Assembly: GCA_020850455.1 (NCBI GenBank)
Contig: JADZEQ010000001.1
Location: 186,001 to 250,000, forward strand
Origin: Sphingomonadaceae bacterium
GTDB lineage: Bacteria > Pseudomonadota > Alphaproteobacteria > Sphingomonadales > Sphingomonadaceae
Length of the DNA stretch: 64,000 bases
Direction: 5' to 3'
Shown piece after piece: positions 16,246 to 25,765 of the stretch (positions within the stretch are counted from its first letter, which is position 1; each line of letters starts with the position of its first letter). The notes beneath the pieces are model-generated. The model had not been told where the DNA came from and ran no database searches. It worked only from the letters and a program-made list of their open reading frames with translations. The position numbers and the translations under genes were made by a program.

Positions 16246-17331
16246 ATGGCAGAGGGGGACCGCCCGCGCAAAATAATCCATGTTGATATGGACGCATTTT
16301 TCGCGTCGGTCGAACAGCGCGACAACCCGGCCTTGCGCGGCAAACCGGTGGCGGTCGGCGGGTCGAGCCGGCGCGGCGTGGTTGCCGCCGCCAGCTATGA
16401 AGCGCGCAAATTTGGCGTGCGTTCGGCGATGCCCAGCGTCACCGCCGCGCGATTATGCCCAACGCTTATCTTCGCGCGGCCACGCTTTGAGGTCTATCGC
16501 GCAGTGTCGCACCAAATCCGCGCGATATTTGCCGAGGCGGCGGACGCGGTGCAGCCACTATCGCTCGATGAAGCCTATCTGGACGTCAGCGATGATAAAT
16601 TGGGGTTGGGCAGCGCGACGGCCACCGCCAAATGGCTGCGCGCGCGCATATTGGCCGAAACGGCGCTCACCGCCTCTGCCGGGGTTGCCACCAACAAACT
16701 CATCGCCAAATTGGCGAGCGATGAAAATAAGCCCGACGGCCTTACCATCGTCCCGCCGGGGCAGGAGGCAGCCTTTGTCCAGCGGCTGTCGGTGCGCCGA
16801 CTACACGGGGTTGGCCCGGCGACGGCTGCCCGGCTGGAGGCGATCGGCATCGCATCGGTCGCCCAATTGGCGCAATGTGATGAAGCGGTTTTGCGCAGCG
16901 AATTTCGCGGCGGCACCGTCGAATGGCTGCGCGCGATGGCGCAGGGCATCGACAATCGCCCGGTCGATGCGCGCAGGGTGCGCAAATCGGTGGGGGCCGA
17001 ACGCACCTTTGAATGGGATTTATTGGGGGAGGATGCGCTGCTCGGCGCGCTCGCCAATATCGTCGATATTTTGTGGGAACGCGCGCGGGTGGTTGCAGAT
17101 GCGCCGCCGCGCACGGTGACGCTCAAGCTCAAATTTGCGGATTTTCAACTGATGACCCGTTCATCGAGCGCCGATGGGCCGGTCGCCAGCCATGCGCAGC
17201 TTGTCGCCATAGCCGAACGGATTTTGCGCCGGGAAATGCCGCTGGCACAGGGGGTACGGCTGATGGGCGTCAGCCTGTCAGGCTATGCTGAACCCGAAAA
17301 TCTGCCGCTGTTTGCCGATCTTGACGCCTAA
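16246..17331 (+). CDS. dinB: DNA polymerase IV (Y-family translesion polymerase)
   Basis: This 361-aa polymerase has the palm motif IIHVDMDAFFASVEQRDNPALRG (catalytic Asp), YEARKFGVRSAMPS, PLSLDEAYLDVSDD (catalytic Asp-Glu) and GVATNKLIAKLASDENKPDGL. The helix-hairpin-helix thumb reads LHGVGPATAARLEAIGI, and a little-finger domain follows. The C-terminal beta-clamp motif appears to be ENLPLFADLDA. It copies damaged DNA at the cost of fidelity. The SOS box six bases upstream indicates LexA control. The 3' end overlaps the convergent acyl-CoA dehydrogenase gene by 4 bases. Confidence 0.96.
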   Translation: MAEGDRPRKIIHVDMDAFFASVEQRDNPALRGKPVAVGGSSRRGVVAAASYEARKFGVRSAMPSVTAARLCPTLIFARPRFEVYRAVSHQIRAIFAEAADAVQPLSLDEAYLDVSDDKLGLGSATATAKWLRARILAETALTASAGVATNKLIAKLASDENKPDGLTIVPPGQEAAFVQRLSVRRLHGVGPATAARLEAIGIASVAQLAQCDEAVLRSEFRGGTVEWLRAMAQGIDNRPVDARRVRKSVGAERTFEWDLLGEDALLGALANIVDILWERARVVADAPPRTVTLKLKFADFQLMTRSSSADGPVASHAQLVAIAERILRREMPLAQGVRLMGVSLSGYAEPENLPLFADLDA

Positions 17332-19049
17332 AATGCGGCGTATAGCCCTGCCGCGCCCGCCATCGCCCCTGCGCGGCGCCCCAGCGCCTCACTAACAATT
17401 TGGGTGAGGAAGAAATCCGCCGCCGCACATTTGGCGCGCAGAAAGTCCGCGTCCCCCTCCCCCGTCGCCAAGATTTCGGTCGCTATGTCGCGCTGGCGGA
17501 GCATCTGCCAACCGGCCACGGCAACCGCCAGCATGTGGAGGAAATCGGCGCTGCCCGCCAGCCGATCATCGACGCTGGCATCGGCCATCCAGCCCGCGAC
17601 CTCCCCGCAAGCGGTGGCAAGCGCAGCGAGCGGTGAACCGGCAGGCGCAGCGGCGGCAATATCGCCAATCATCGCGCGCATCGCCGCGCCATCGCCCAGC
17701 CCCAGCTTGCGCGTCACCAAATCGGCTGCCTGTATGCCGTTCGTCCCCTCATAAATCGGGGCGATGCGGGCGTCGCGGTAATGCTGCGCGGCCCCCGTTT
17801 CCTCGATAAAGCCCATGCCGCCGTGCACCTGTATGCCGATGCTCGCCACCTCCACCCCCATGTCGGTTGCCCATGCCTTGACCAGCGGGATGAGGACATC
17901 GGCGCGCATGCGCGCAGCATCATCGCCCAAGGTCGCGCGATCCATCTGCCCCGCCGCATAATATAGGATAGCGCGTGCCCCCTGCGTCAGCGCGCGCATC
18001 CGCCATAACATGCGGCGCACGTCGGGATGGTCGATGATCGCAACGCTCCCCGCGCCGGGCGCGCTGGCGCGGGCCGACTGCACACGCTCTGCGGCATAGG
18101 ATGTTGCCTGCTGGGTCGCGCGTTCGGCAATTTGCACCCCCTGATTACCGACGTTGAGCCGCGCATTATTCATCATCACGAACATCGCGCGCATCCCGCC
18201 ATGGATATCGCCGATCAATTCGCCCAGACAATCGCCATCCTCCCCATAGGACATGACGCAGGTCGGCGAATTATGGATGCCCAATTTATGTTCGATCGAC
18301 AGACAGCGCACGCCATTGTCGATGGTCGGCGCGCCCGCGCCATCCAAACGATATTTGGGGACGAGGAAGAGCGAAATGCCGCGCGTCCCCGCTGGTGCAT
18401 CGGGGGTGCGCGCCAGCACCAGATGGACGATATTGTCGGTCAGATCATGTTCGCCAAAGGTGATGAAAATCTTTTGCCCGCGGATGCGCCATTGCCCGTC
18501 ACCCACAGGCTCTGCCATCGTCTTGAGCGCGCCAACATCGCTCCCCGCCCCCGGTTCGGTGAGGTTCATCGTGCCGTTCCATTCGCCCGACACCAATTTG
18601 GGCAGATAGGTCGCCTTTTGCGCATCACTACCATAGGCGATCAGCGCATGGATCGCCCCGGGGGTGAGCAGATTGATAAGCGTCAGCCCCATATTGGCAG
18701 TGCCAAGCGATTCGATAACGACGGAGGCGAGCGATAGCGGCAGCCCCTGCCCGCCATAAGCCTCTGGCGCGTCGATGCTGCCCCAACCGCCATCGACCGT
18801 CGCGCGATAGGCGGCGCGCACCCCGTCCGGCATCACCACCCGCCCATCGACCCAGCGCGGGTTGTGGAGGTCGCCGTGCCGGTTGAGCGGGGCATATTCC
18901 CCCTCTGCCACCTGGGCGATGCCATCGATAATCGCTTCGACCATGTCCGGGCTGGCAGCGGCAAAGCGTTCGTGGCCCGCCAGTTCATCGATCGCCGCGA
19001 CATGGGTTAGGACAAATGCCTGTTCCTGTGTCGGAATTTGAAAAGCCAT
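17328..19049 (-). CDS. Acyl-CoA dehydrogenase, long form (DmdC-like)
   Basis: This 573-aa flavoprotein should oxidise an acyl-CoA to the 2-enoyl-CoA. Conserved parts are GWGSIDAPEAYGGQGLP, NLTEPGAGSDVGALKTMAEPVGDGQWRIRGQKIFITFGEHDL (FAD/substrate region), HKLGIHNSPTCVMSYG, QVHGGMGFIEE and IYEGTNGIQAADLV with the likely catalytic Glu. Length and the extra C-terminal domain (about residues 450-573) match the subgroup annotated with 3-methylmercaptopropionyl-CoA dehydrogenase DmdC. The true substrate cannot be told from sequence. It is a monocistronic gene, divergent from the Sua5-type gene. Confidence 0.92.
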   Translation of the reverse strand: MAFQIPTQEQAFVLTHVAAIDELAGHERFAAASPDMVEAIIDGIAQVAEGEYAPLNRHGDLHNPRWVDGRVVMPDGVRAAYRATVDGGWGSIDAPEAYGGQGLPLSLASVVIESLGTANMGLTLINLLTPGAIHALIAYGSDAQKATYLPKLVSGEWNGTMNLTEPGAGSDVGALKTMAEPVGDGQWRIRGQKIFITFGEHDLTDNIVHLVLARTPDAPAGTRGISLFLVPKYRLDGAGAPTIDNGVRCLSIEHKLGIHNSPTCVMSYGEDGDCLGELIGDIHGGMRAMFVMMNNARLNVGNQGVQIAERATQQATSYAAERVQSARASAPGAGSVAIIDHPDVRRMLWRMRALTQGARAILYYAAGQMDRATLGDDAARMRADVLIPLVKAWATDMGVEVASIGIQVHGGMGFIEETGAAQHYRDARIAPIYEGTNGIQAADLVTRKLGLGDGAAMRAMIGDIAAAAPAGSPLAALATACGEVAGWMADASVDDRLAGSADFLHMLAVAVAGWQMLRQRDIATEILATGEGDADFLRAKCAAADFFLTQIVSEALGRRAGAMAGAAGLYAAF

Positions 19050-19110
19050 CGTCCACCCCTTTGCCCATCATGCTTTGCCGCACGCACGCTTGCCGTTATA
19101 GCCGCGCACA

Positions 19111-20070
19111 ATGGCAGGCTCAAATCCCCTACGGCACGGGCAAATATGCGCGGCGGACGATGCCGCGATTGCAGCAGCGGCGGCATTGATCCGCGCGGGG
19201 CAATGCGTCGCGGTGCCGACCGAAACCGTCTATGGGCTGGCGGGGGACGCGACCGATGCTGCGGCCATCGCTGCTATTTATGCGGCCAAGGGGCGGCCCA
19301 GCTTCAACCCTTTGATCACCCATGTGGCCGACATGGACATGGCAGAGCGGCTCGCCATCTGGAACGCACCCGCGCGCGCGCTGGCGGCGGCATTTTGGCC
19401 GGGCGCGCTGACCATGGTTTTGCCGCTGCGCGATGGCAGCGGGGTGGCAGGCGCGGTAACGGCGGGGTTGCCGACCATCGCGCTGCGCTGTCCGGCCCAC
19501 CCGGTCATGCGCGCGTTGATTGCGGCGGTCGGGCGGCCACTTGCCGCACCATCGGCCAATGTGTCGGGCAGCGTCAGCCCGACCAGCGCGGCGCATGTCG
19601 CCGCGTCCTTGGGCGGGCGCGTGCCGATGATTTTGGATGGCGGGGCGTGCGCAACCGGGCTTGAATCAACGATTGTTGCGGTAAAGGATGATGCGCTGAC
19701 CCTGCTGCGCCCCGGCCCGATTTTGGCGGGCGACCTAGGCGCGGTGATCGGCCTCACCATCCGCACCCACGATGGGGCGGAGATTAACGCGCCGGGGCAG
19801 CTCGCGCGCCATTATGCGCCGGGCAAGCCGGTCTTGCTCGATTGCGATACGCCGCCCGCCGATGCCTTTTGGATCAGCTTTGGCAAGGCGGCGGGCGATT
19901 ATCCGCTGAGCGCGGCGGGTGATTTGGCGCAAGCGGCCGCGCATTTGTTCGACGCACTCCACGCCGGGGCCGCCGCGCCGCACCCACGCATCGCCATCGA
20001 CCCCATACCTAACCATGGCATCGGCATGGCGATAAACGACCGGCTGCGCCGCGCCGCTGTGCTCGATTAA
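19111..20070 (+). CDS. tsaC: L-threonylcarbamoyladenylate synthase (Sua5/YwlC type)
   Basis: This 319-aa protein makes threonylcarbamoyl-AMP from Thr, bicarbonate and ATP for tRNA t6A37 synthesis. The YrdC domain shows VAVPTETVYGLAGDATD, AAIYAAKGRPSFNPLITHV, PSANVSGSVSPTSAAHV and ILDGGACATGLESTIV. The LARHYAPGKPV linker and a C-terminal Sua5 domain (about residues 225-319) make it the long Sua5 form rather than the short TsaC. The 3' end overlaps the convergent lipoprotein gene by 4 bases. Confidence 0.94.
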   Translation: MAGSNPLRHGQICAADDAAIAAAAALIRAGQCVAVPTETVYGLAGDATDAAAIAAIYAAKGRPSFNPLITHVADMDMAERLAIWNAPARALAAAFWPGALTMVLPLRDGSGVAGAVTAGLPTIALRCPAHPVMRALIAAVGRPLAAPSANVSGSVSPTSAAHVAASLGGRVPMILDGGACATGLESTIVAVKDDALTLLRPGPILAGDLGAVIGLTIRTHDGAEINAPGQLARHYAPGKPVLLDCDTPPADAFWISFGKAAGDYPLSAAGDLAQAAAHLFDALHAGAAAPHPRIAIDPIPNHGIGMAINDRLRRAAVLD

Positions 20071-20390
20071 TCCTCCGGCGCGATCGGCGCGCTGGCAAGG
20101 TCGGCAATCTGGGCGTTGAGCGCCTGTTCGGTGGCGCAAGCATCTGCATCCCCACCCGCGCAATCGCGCGCGGCCCGTTCGCGGCGGCGTTCTAGGCGGC
20201 CAATTTCGGCATCGCGTTCGCGCACCCGGCGGCCAAGCGCGCGGTCAGCCTCATCCTGACTGGTGGTTGCCCAGTCAGCGACCTGCCCCGCCGCGCGCAC
20301 CGGCGCGGTCACCGCATCCAGCGCCGCACGCGCGACACAGCCGCCCAGCAGCGGCATCGACAGGCACAGCAAGATGATGGCGCGGCGCAT
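20067..20390 (-). CDS. Small predicted lipoprotein with charged helical region
   Basis: This 107-aa protein has a lipoprotein signal (IILLCLSMPLLGGC), with lipidation Cys near residue 18. Residues 44-80 are Arg/Glu-rich and helix-forming, possibly a short coiled coil (RVRERDAEIGRLERRRERAARDC), with two Cys that could form a disulfide. No family is recognised. It lies 11 bases downstream of galU and is probably co-transcribed, so an envelope role is likely but unproven. Confidence 0.72.
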   Translation of the reverse strand: MRRAIILLCLSMPLLGGCVARAALDAVTAPVRAAGQVADWATTSQDEADRALGRRVRERDAEIGRLERRRERAARDCAGGDADACATEQALNAQIADLASAPIAPED

Positions 20391-20401
20391 GGCCCCCTCC
20401 C

Positions 20402-21271
20402 CTATCGATCATTCAGCATATGGCGCAGCGACGCAGCAAGCGCATCGCCCAAATGTGGCCGGTCGAGCGCGATAGCGACATTCGCCTCCACATATCCCAA
20501 ATGGCTGCCGCAATCATAACGCCGCCCGTCAAAAGTCACCGCGTTAAAGGGCATATTGCCGATCATCTGCGCCATCGCGTCGGTCAGCTGGATTTCGCCA
20601 CCCGCACCCTTTTCCTGTCGTTCGAGGATGCGCATGACATCGGGCTGCAAAATATAGCGGCCAGAGACGATGAGGTTGGATGGCGCTTCGGCGACCTTGG
20701 GCTTTTCGACGAGCCCGCGCACCTCTGTCACCCGGCCATCGCGCTTGCCCGGCGCAATCACGCCATAGCTTGAAACCTGTTCATGCGGGACTTCGAGCAC
20801 CGAAATGATATTGCCGCCGGTCTGGTCGTAGACATCCACCATCTGCTTCATACAGCCCGGCGCGCCGACCATGAATTCGTCGGGCAGGAAAATGGCAAAG
20901 GGTTCATCGCCAACAATGTCGCGCGCGCACCAAATGGCATGACCAAGCCCCAATGGTTCCTGCTGGCGGACATAGGCGCAATTGCCCGGCGCCAAGCGGG
21001 TGGAGGTCAGCACGGACAGGTCGCGCCCGCGTTCGCTCATCGTCTTTTCCAGTTCAAAGGCGATGTCGAAATGATCCTCTATCGCGCCCTTGCCGCGCCC
21101 GGTGACAAAGATCATCTGCTCGATCCCCGCCTCCCGCGCTTCATCGACCGCATATTGGATCAACGGCCGGTCGACGATCGGCAGCATTTCCTTGGGGATC
21201 GCCTTGGTCGCGGGCAGAAAGCGGGTGCCGAGCCCGGCGACCGGGAAAATGGCTTTACGGACTTTTTGCAA
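20402..21271 (-). CDS. galU: UTP-glucose-1-phosphate uridylyltransferase
   Basis: This 289-aa enzyme makes UDP-glucose for exopolysaccharide and envelope glycans. The nucleotidyltransferase signature KAIFPVAGLGTRFLPATKAIPKEMLPIVDRPLIQY is at the N-terminus. FVTGRGKGAIEDHFD, PLGLGHAIWCARDIVGDEPFAIFLPDE and the VEKP and GGEIQLTDAM blocks follow. It belongs to a leftward series after msrA (15-base gap) and before a small lipoprotein gene. Confidence 0.96.
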   Translation of the reverse strand: MQKVRKAIFPVAGLGTRFLPATKAIPKEMLPIVDRPLIQYAVDEAREAGIEQMIFVTGRGKGAIEDHFDIAFELEKTMSERGRDLSVLTSTRLAPGNCAYVRQQEPLGLGHAIWCARDIVGDEPFAIFLPDEFMVGAPGCMKQMVDVYDQTGGNIISVLEVPHEQVSSYGVIAPGKRDGRVTEVRGLVEKPKVAEAPSNLIVSGRYILQPDVMRILERQEKGAGGEIQLTDAMAQMIGNMPFNAVTFDGRRYDCGSHLGYVEANVAIALDRPHLGDALAASLRHMLNDR

Positions 21272-21286
21272 TTTTACCTCTATTTT

Positions 21287-21814
21287 TCAGGCGAGTTTGT
21301 CGCCGAATTTCGCCTGTAGCTTGGCGATTTTGGGGGGAATAGTGGCCAGGCAATAGGGGTTACGCTGCCCATCATTGACCCAATAATCCTGATGATAATC
21401 CTCCGCCGACCACCAATCCCCCCCCTCAATCGTCGTGACAATGGGGGCGGGCCAATTGGGCGTGGCGCGGACTATCGCCGCCTCTGCCTCTGCCCGTTCG
21501 GCATCATCGGCCGGAAAAATCGCGCTGCGATATTGGGTGCCAATGTCATTGCCCTGCCGGTTCAATTGCGTCGGATCATGGGTGGCGAGAAAAATGTCGA
21601 GCAATTGGGCATAGCTGACGACCGCGGGATCATAGGCAATGCGAATAGCCTCTGCATGGCCGGTCGCGCCCGAACAAACGCTCTTATAATCGGGGTTGGC
21701 CATATGCCCGCCGATATAGCCTGCCTCTACCCCGCTTACCCCGGCAACCTGCCGAAACACCGCCTCTGTGCACCAGAAACAGCCGCCGGCAAAAATGGCG
21801 ATGGCGCCGCTCAT
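21287..21814 (-). CDS. msrA: Peptide-methionine (S)-S-oxide reductase
   Basis: This 175-aa enzyme reduces methionine-S-sulfoxide in proteins. The catalytic motif AGGCFWCTEAVFRQVAGV holds the active Cys. GYIGGHMANPDYKSVCSGATGHAEAI and HDPTQLNRQGNDIGTQYRSAIF are standard MsrA blocks. It has no signal peptide, so it is cytoplasmic. The gap to the M48 protease gene is one base, suggesting one transcript with a protein quality-control theme. Confidence 0.96.
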   Translation of the reverse strand: MSGAIAIFAGGCFWCTEAVFRQVAGVSGVEAGYIGGHMANPDYKSVCSGATGHAEAIRIAYDPAVVSYAQLLDIFLATHDPTQLNRQGNDIGTQYRSAIFPADDAERAEAEAAIVRATPNWPAPIVTTIEGGDWWSAEDYHQDYWVNDGQRNPYCLATIPPKIAKLQAKFGDKLA

Positions 21815-21815
21815 A

Positions 21816-22904
21816 TCAATTTCCCGTTACCGGCTGGCCAGTTGGCGGTTGGGGATCGGGGTGGCTGATGTCCGGGCGCTGGCCGGGCACCGGCACGACG
21901 TCGCGCCGGTCGAGCAAGGCGGGACGCGCATTGACATCACGCCGCTTGGCCGCCGCCATCGCGGTCAGCTCATTCTCAATCGCGGCGACCCTGTCCTGCC
22001 AGCGATCATGCGTGCGGCCATAAAAGCCCGCTGCGTCATGATCGGGGCCGAAATGTTCCCAAAAATGCACCGGCGAACGCGCTTCATAGCCCGCACGGGC
22101 GAGCAGCCAGACCGACAGCCGATCCGCCTCCTCCTCCATCGAGCGCGAAATATTGAGGTAGCGGCGCAGATAACGTGTGTAATTTTCCGGCGTTCCCGAT
22201 TCTTCGGTGCGGCGCACATGGCGCAAAATATTATGCGACAATTCATGCGCGATGACCGCCGCCAATTCATCATCCTTGCCATTGGTAAAGCGCGCCATCC
22301 CCGCGGTTACCAGCACATTCGACCCATCGGCATAGGCCTGTTCCTCATCCTCCGCAGCGACCAGAAAACGCGTCTTGCATGCCCGGCGCGGACGCAAAAC
22401 CACCTCCCGCCGTACACCGTCCGCCCCCGCGATGGTCAGCGTCAGCGGCCCTTCGGCAAGCAGACGATCGATCAGCCGTTCGGATTGTTCGCGCCCATGC
22501 GACGATGGCATTTCAAATGGATTGCGCATCGGGGTGCGCCCGTTAATCGAATAAATGCCGCTGCCCGCGGTAATCCCCGCCTCTGCCGCCGCGCCACCGG
22601 GGACAACGGCGGCGACGAATAAATTGGCACCGGCGGGAACCGCCCATGTCCGCCGCACGGTAAAGCGCAGCGCCTTGGGATATTGGCCGACTTCACCCAA
22701 TGCCCAGCCGAGCGAATGGCCGTCAGTGCACCAACCGGCATCCGCCGCAGCGATGGCCAAACGGTCGCCGATAATCGCGACGCGCGTTTCCTGTTCGCGC
22801 AGGGCGTTGAGGTTTTCTTGCGCATCCGCGCCATTCTGTGCCGCAGCGGGCACGGCCAGCATCAGCGCCGCAGCGAGCCCCAATAATTTTGTCATCCACG
22901 CCAT
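21816..22904 (-). CDS. Secreted M48-type metalloprotease with PDZ-like domain
   Basis: This 362-aa protein has a signal peptide (MTKLLGLAAALMLAVPAAAQ). A PDZ-like region (LFVAAVVPGGAAAEAGITAGSGIYSINGR) occupies about residues 85-150. The zinc protease motif AVIAHELSHNILRH is followed by SMEEEADRLSVWLLARAGY, the EExAD third-ligand motif of M48 peptidases. The C-terminus is Pro-rich. The start ATG 22904 was chosen so that the signal peptide is N-terminal; ATG 22940 is an alternative. It probably acts in periplasmic protein quality control, with its substrate unknown. It lies directly upstream of msrA. Confidence 0.86.
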   Translation of the reverse strand: MAWMTKLLGLAAALMLAVPAAAQNGADAQENLNALREQETRVAIIGDRLAIAAADAGWCTDGHSLGWALGEVGQYPKALRFTVRRTWAVPAGANLFVAAVVPGGAAAEAGITAGSGIYSINGRTPMRNPFEMPSSHGREQSERLIDRLLAEGPLTLTIAGADGVRREVVLRPRRACKTRFLVAAEDEEQAYADGSNVLVTAGMARFTNGKDDELAAVIAHELSHNILRHVRRTEESGTPENYTRYLRRYLNISRSMEEEADRLSVWLLARAGYEARSPVHFWEHFGPDHDAAGFYGRTHDRWQDRVAAIENELTAMAAAKRRDVNARPALLDRRDVVPVPGQRPDISHPDPQPPTGQPVTGN

Positions 22905-23016
22905 ATAGTCGGCCCTTGTCGATATCTCGGGAGGGGCCATCAGCCCCCCTGCGTCCTGTTGCCATGATTTTAAGCTAAGGCCAATGGCGATGCTGTGGCG
23001 CGGCGCACCTTTGCAC

Positions 23017-23042
23017 AAAAAAGGCCCGATCACCCCCTCGGG
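23017..23042 (-). terminator. Possible terminator overlapping the xerC stop
   Basis: On the minus strand CCCGA (23038-23042) can pair with TCGGG (23025-23029), followed by CC and TTTTTT. The stem is only 5 bp and the xerC stop codon lies in the loop, so the call is tentative. Confidence 0.4.
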
Positions 23043-23926
23043 TGCGCGCGTGCATATTGGGCGAGCAGACTGGCGCTATCGACCTTGGTATAGACCTGCG
23101 TCGATGACAGGCTGGCATGGCCGAGCAACATTTGCAGCGCGCGCAAATCCACCCCCTCGGCCAGCAAATGGCTGGCAAAGCTGTGGCGCATCGCATGCGG
23201 GGTCGCGCTGTCGGCTATGCCCAATGTTTGACGGACGTGCGCCAAATGGCGGCGAAAAATCGCATCATTATATGGCCCGCCGCGCGCGCCGCGAAACAGC
23301 GGCGCATCCGCGCCCAATGCATAGGGGCAGAGCGTGGCATAATGGTGGATGGCATCCCGCACCGGCGCAATCAGCGCGACCTGCCGCATCTTGCCGCGCT
23401 TGCCGGTCACGCGCAGCACATCATCGGCCGCGAGCGCGCTGCCGGTCAGCGACAGCGCCTCCGCAATCCGCAACCCGGCCCCATATAGGAGGAGGAGGAG
23501 CGCATGATCGCGCGCACCCTGCCAATCCTCCGCCGGGCGCTCGGCAAGCGCGTCAGCCATGCCCACCGCCTCATCCGGCGTAACCGGGCGCGGCAGCCCC
23601 TTGCGCACGCGCGGCCCGCGCACCTGCGGCACCGCTGCCGCCATGCCGCCAACATGGCGCAAAAAGCCGCGCACGGCGGATAATTCGCGCGCGGCGGAGC
23701 TATTGGATAGCCCCTCCCCCCGCCGTGCAGCCAGAAAAGCGCGCAAATCAGCCGGTTGCAGATTGGCCAGCATATCGCCATCGACCCCCTGCCCGCGATG
23801 CTCGGCCAGAAAGGCGACAAAACGATGCGCGGTTGCCAGATAGGCGCGCACACTGTGCGGTGATCGGCGCTGTTCAACCGTCAGACGGTGCTGCCAATCG
23901 GCAATCAGGCTCTGCGCTGGCGTCAT
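23030..23926 (-). CDS. xerC: Site-specific tyrosine recombinase XerC
   Basis: This 298-aa recombinase has an N-terminal SAM-like core-binding domain and a C-terminal catalytic domain. The catalytic residues are visible as GAGLRIAEAL (Arg), VTGKRGKM (Lys), HAMRHSFASHLL (His-x-x-Arg), LGHASLSSTQVYT (His and the Tyr nucleophile). With XerD it resolves chromosome dimers at dif. Context is housekeeping, with no integrase-type att signals, so it is a resident Xer protein and not a mobile-element integrase. XerC is preferred over XerD by general resemblance only. Confidence 0.9.
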   Translation of the reverse strand: MTPAQSLIADWQHRLTVEQRRSPHSVRAYLATAHRFVAFLAEHRGQGVDGDMLANLQPADLRAFLAARRGEGLSNSSAARELSAVRGFLRHVGGMAAAVPQVRGPRVRKGLPRPVTPDEAVGMADALAERPAEDWQGARDHALLLLLYGAGLRIAEALSLTGSALAADDVLRVTGKRGKMRQVALIAPVRDAIHHYATLCPYALGADAPLFRGARGGPYNDAIFRRHLAHVRQTLGIADSATPHAMRHSFASHLLAEGVDLRALQMLLGHASLSSTQVYTKVDSASLLAQYARAHPRG

Positions 23927-23983
23927 GGCGTGCGAGCATAAGGCAGCATGGTCGGCATTTCCATGCCCCCCGTTTCCATACCC

Positions 23984-25141
23984 CTAGGGCGCTGCTGCGG
24001 GCGCAACCAATTTGGGCAATATGGCGTCGAGCAGCGGCATGCCCGCTTCGCTGAGCGCCAGATGCGCGCCATCGCGATGTACCAGCCCCAGCGCGACCAT
24101 CTGGTCGCACGCCGCCGCATCGATCAGCGCGTCCACGGGCATATTTGTACGCGCCGCAATATGCGCCAAATCCACCCCTTCGGTCAGGCGCAGGCCCATC
24201 ACCAAAGCCTCCATCGCGCGCGCTTCGGGGCTGAGCGCCCCCTCCAAACACAGGCCATGACCCGAATTCTCGACCGATTTCAGCCAATTTTCTGGCTTTT
24301 TGTGGCGCTGGGTCGCTTGCCCTGCACGCCGCCCATGCGCGCCGGGGCCGATGCCCGCATAATCCAGATACCGCCAATAGCTTAAATTATGGCGGCTGGC
24401 GCAGCCGGGACGGGCGTGGTTGGATATTTCATAGGCGGGCAGGCCCGCCGCCGCCGTCATTTCGCGCGTCGCGGCAAATAGGTCGGCGGCCAGATCCTCA
24501 TCGGGCAGGCATATTTCACCCTTGTCAAACAAGGTCTTGAACCGCGTGCCCGGTTCAATCGTCAATTGATAGAGCGACAGATGTTCGGTGCCGAGCGACA
24601 ATGCACGGCGCAATTCACCTTGCCATGCGGCCAATGTCTGCCCGGGTCGCGCGGTAATCAGGTCAAAGCTGACGCGCGCGAAATGGCGCTGTGCCGTCGC
24701 TATCGCCGCCAACCCCTCATCGGCGCTATGCGCTCTTCCCAAAAATACCAAACTATCATCATCAAATGATTGTATGCCAATGGAAATACGGTTGACGCCA
24801 GCACCCGCCAGTGCCGCAAAATTGGCGACTTCAACACTATTGGGATTAGCCTCCAGCGTGATTTCCACATCATCGGCCATCTGCCATGCACCCGCCGCTG
24901 TATCGATGATCGCGGCGACTGTATCGGGCGGCATCAGGCTGGGTGTGCCACCGCCAAAAAATATCGATCCCAATGCACGCCCCGGCAGCAATGCCGCTTC
25001 GTGGCGCAAATCGGCCAACATGGCCTGACGCCATGCCGCCTGATCAACATGGTCGCGCACATGGCTGTTGAAATCGCAATAGGGGCATTTGCTGACGCAA
25101 AAGGGCCAGTGGACATAGAGCGCGAGCGGTTCTTGGCTCAA
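23984..25141 (-). CDS. hemW: HemW-like radical SAM heme chaperone
   Basis: This 385-aa protein begins with [23 protein letters not shown], whose CxxxCxxC binds the radical-SAM 4Fe-4S cluster. [43 protein letters not shown] and the HemW C-terminal domain follow. HemW proteins, once called oxygen-independent coproporphyrinogen oxidase, insert heme into respiratory enzymes. The start is TTG 25141, overlapping the rdgB stop; no in-frame ATG precedes the conserved WPFC motif. It sits in rph-rdgB-hemW, a common alphaproteobacterial order. Confidence 0.93.
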   Translation of the reverse strand: MSQEPLALYVHWPFCVSKCPYCDFNSHVRDHVDQAAWRQAMLADLRHEAALLPGRALGSIFFGGGTPSLMPPDTVAAIIDTAAGAWQMADDVEITLEANPNSVEVANFAALAGAGVNRISIGIQSFDDDSLVFLGRAHSADEGLAAIATAQRHFARVSFDLITARPGQTLAAWQGELRRALSLGTEHLSLYQLTIEPGTRFKTLFDKGEICLPDEDLAADLFAATREMTAAAGLPAYEISNHARPGCASRHNLSYWRYLDYAGIGPGAHGRRAGQATQRHKKPENWLKSVENSGHGLCLEGALSPEARAMEALVMGLRLTEGVDLAHIAARTNMPVDALIDAAACDQMVALGLVHRDGAHLALSEAGMPLLDAILPKLVAPAAAP

Positions 25142-25761
25142 AATAGCGCCGCCACCAATTGCGCAAAGGCATGTGCACGATGCGACATGGCGTGTTTTTT
25201 GGTCGGTTCCATTTCGGCAAAGCTCAGGTCATGGCCCTGCGGCACAAAAACCGGGTCATAGCCAAAACCATGGTCGCCGCGCGGCGGCCAGACCAGATTG
25301 CCCGCCACTTGCCCTGCAAAAATTTCGACATGCTCATCGGGCCAAGCGAGCGCCAAGGTGCAATGAAAGGCGGCGCTACGGTCAACATCCGCGCCGAGCG
25401 CGGCGAGCATCCCTTCCACCTTGCCCATCGCCATATACCAGTCGCGCCCCGGCGGCCCCTCAAACGCCTGCCGCTCCGCCCAATCGGCGGTATAGACACC
25501 GGGGCGACCGCCGAGCGCTGCAACGCAAAGCCCGCTGTCATCGGCGAGCGCGGGCAAATTGGCCGCCCGCGCACTGGCCAACGCCTTGATCGTCGCATTC
25601 TCGGCAAAGCTGGTGCCGGTTTCGTCAGGTTCGGGCAGGCCAAGCGCGCCTGCCGACAATATTTCCATACCATAGGGGCTGAGCAAGGCGCTGATTTCGC
25701 GCAATTTCCCCGCATTATGCGTGGCGATGACCAATTTGCCGGGGGCCAGTTTGCGCGCCAT
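25138..25761 (-). CDS. rdgB: dITP/XTP pyrophosphatase (Ham1/RdgB)
   Basis: This 207-aa enzyme removes non-canonical purine nucleotides such as dITP and XTP. The family motifs are [54 protein letters not shown] and [26 protein letters not shown] 25761 is four bases after the rph coding region. The long in-frame upstream extension is antisense-like noise inside rph. Confidence 0.95.
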   Translation of the reverse strand: MARKLAPGKLVIATHNAGKLREISALLSPYGMEILSAGALGLPEPDETGTSFAENATIKALASARAANLPALADDSGLCVAALGGRPGVYTADWAERQAFEGPPGRDWYMAMGKVEGMLAALGADVDRSAAFHCTLALAWPDEHVEIFAGQVAGNLVWPPRGDHGFGYDPVFVPQGHDLSFAEMEPTKKHAMSHRAHAFAQLVAALF

Positions 25762-25765
25762 CAGC

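Noticed and set aside
23030-23926. xerC as an integrase of a mobile element
   Set aside because: It is flanked by housekeeping genes, has no att-like repeats or cargo genes, and resembles resident Xer recombinases.
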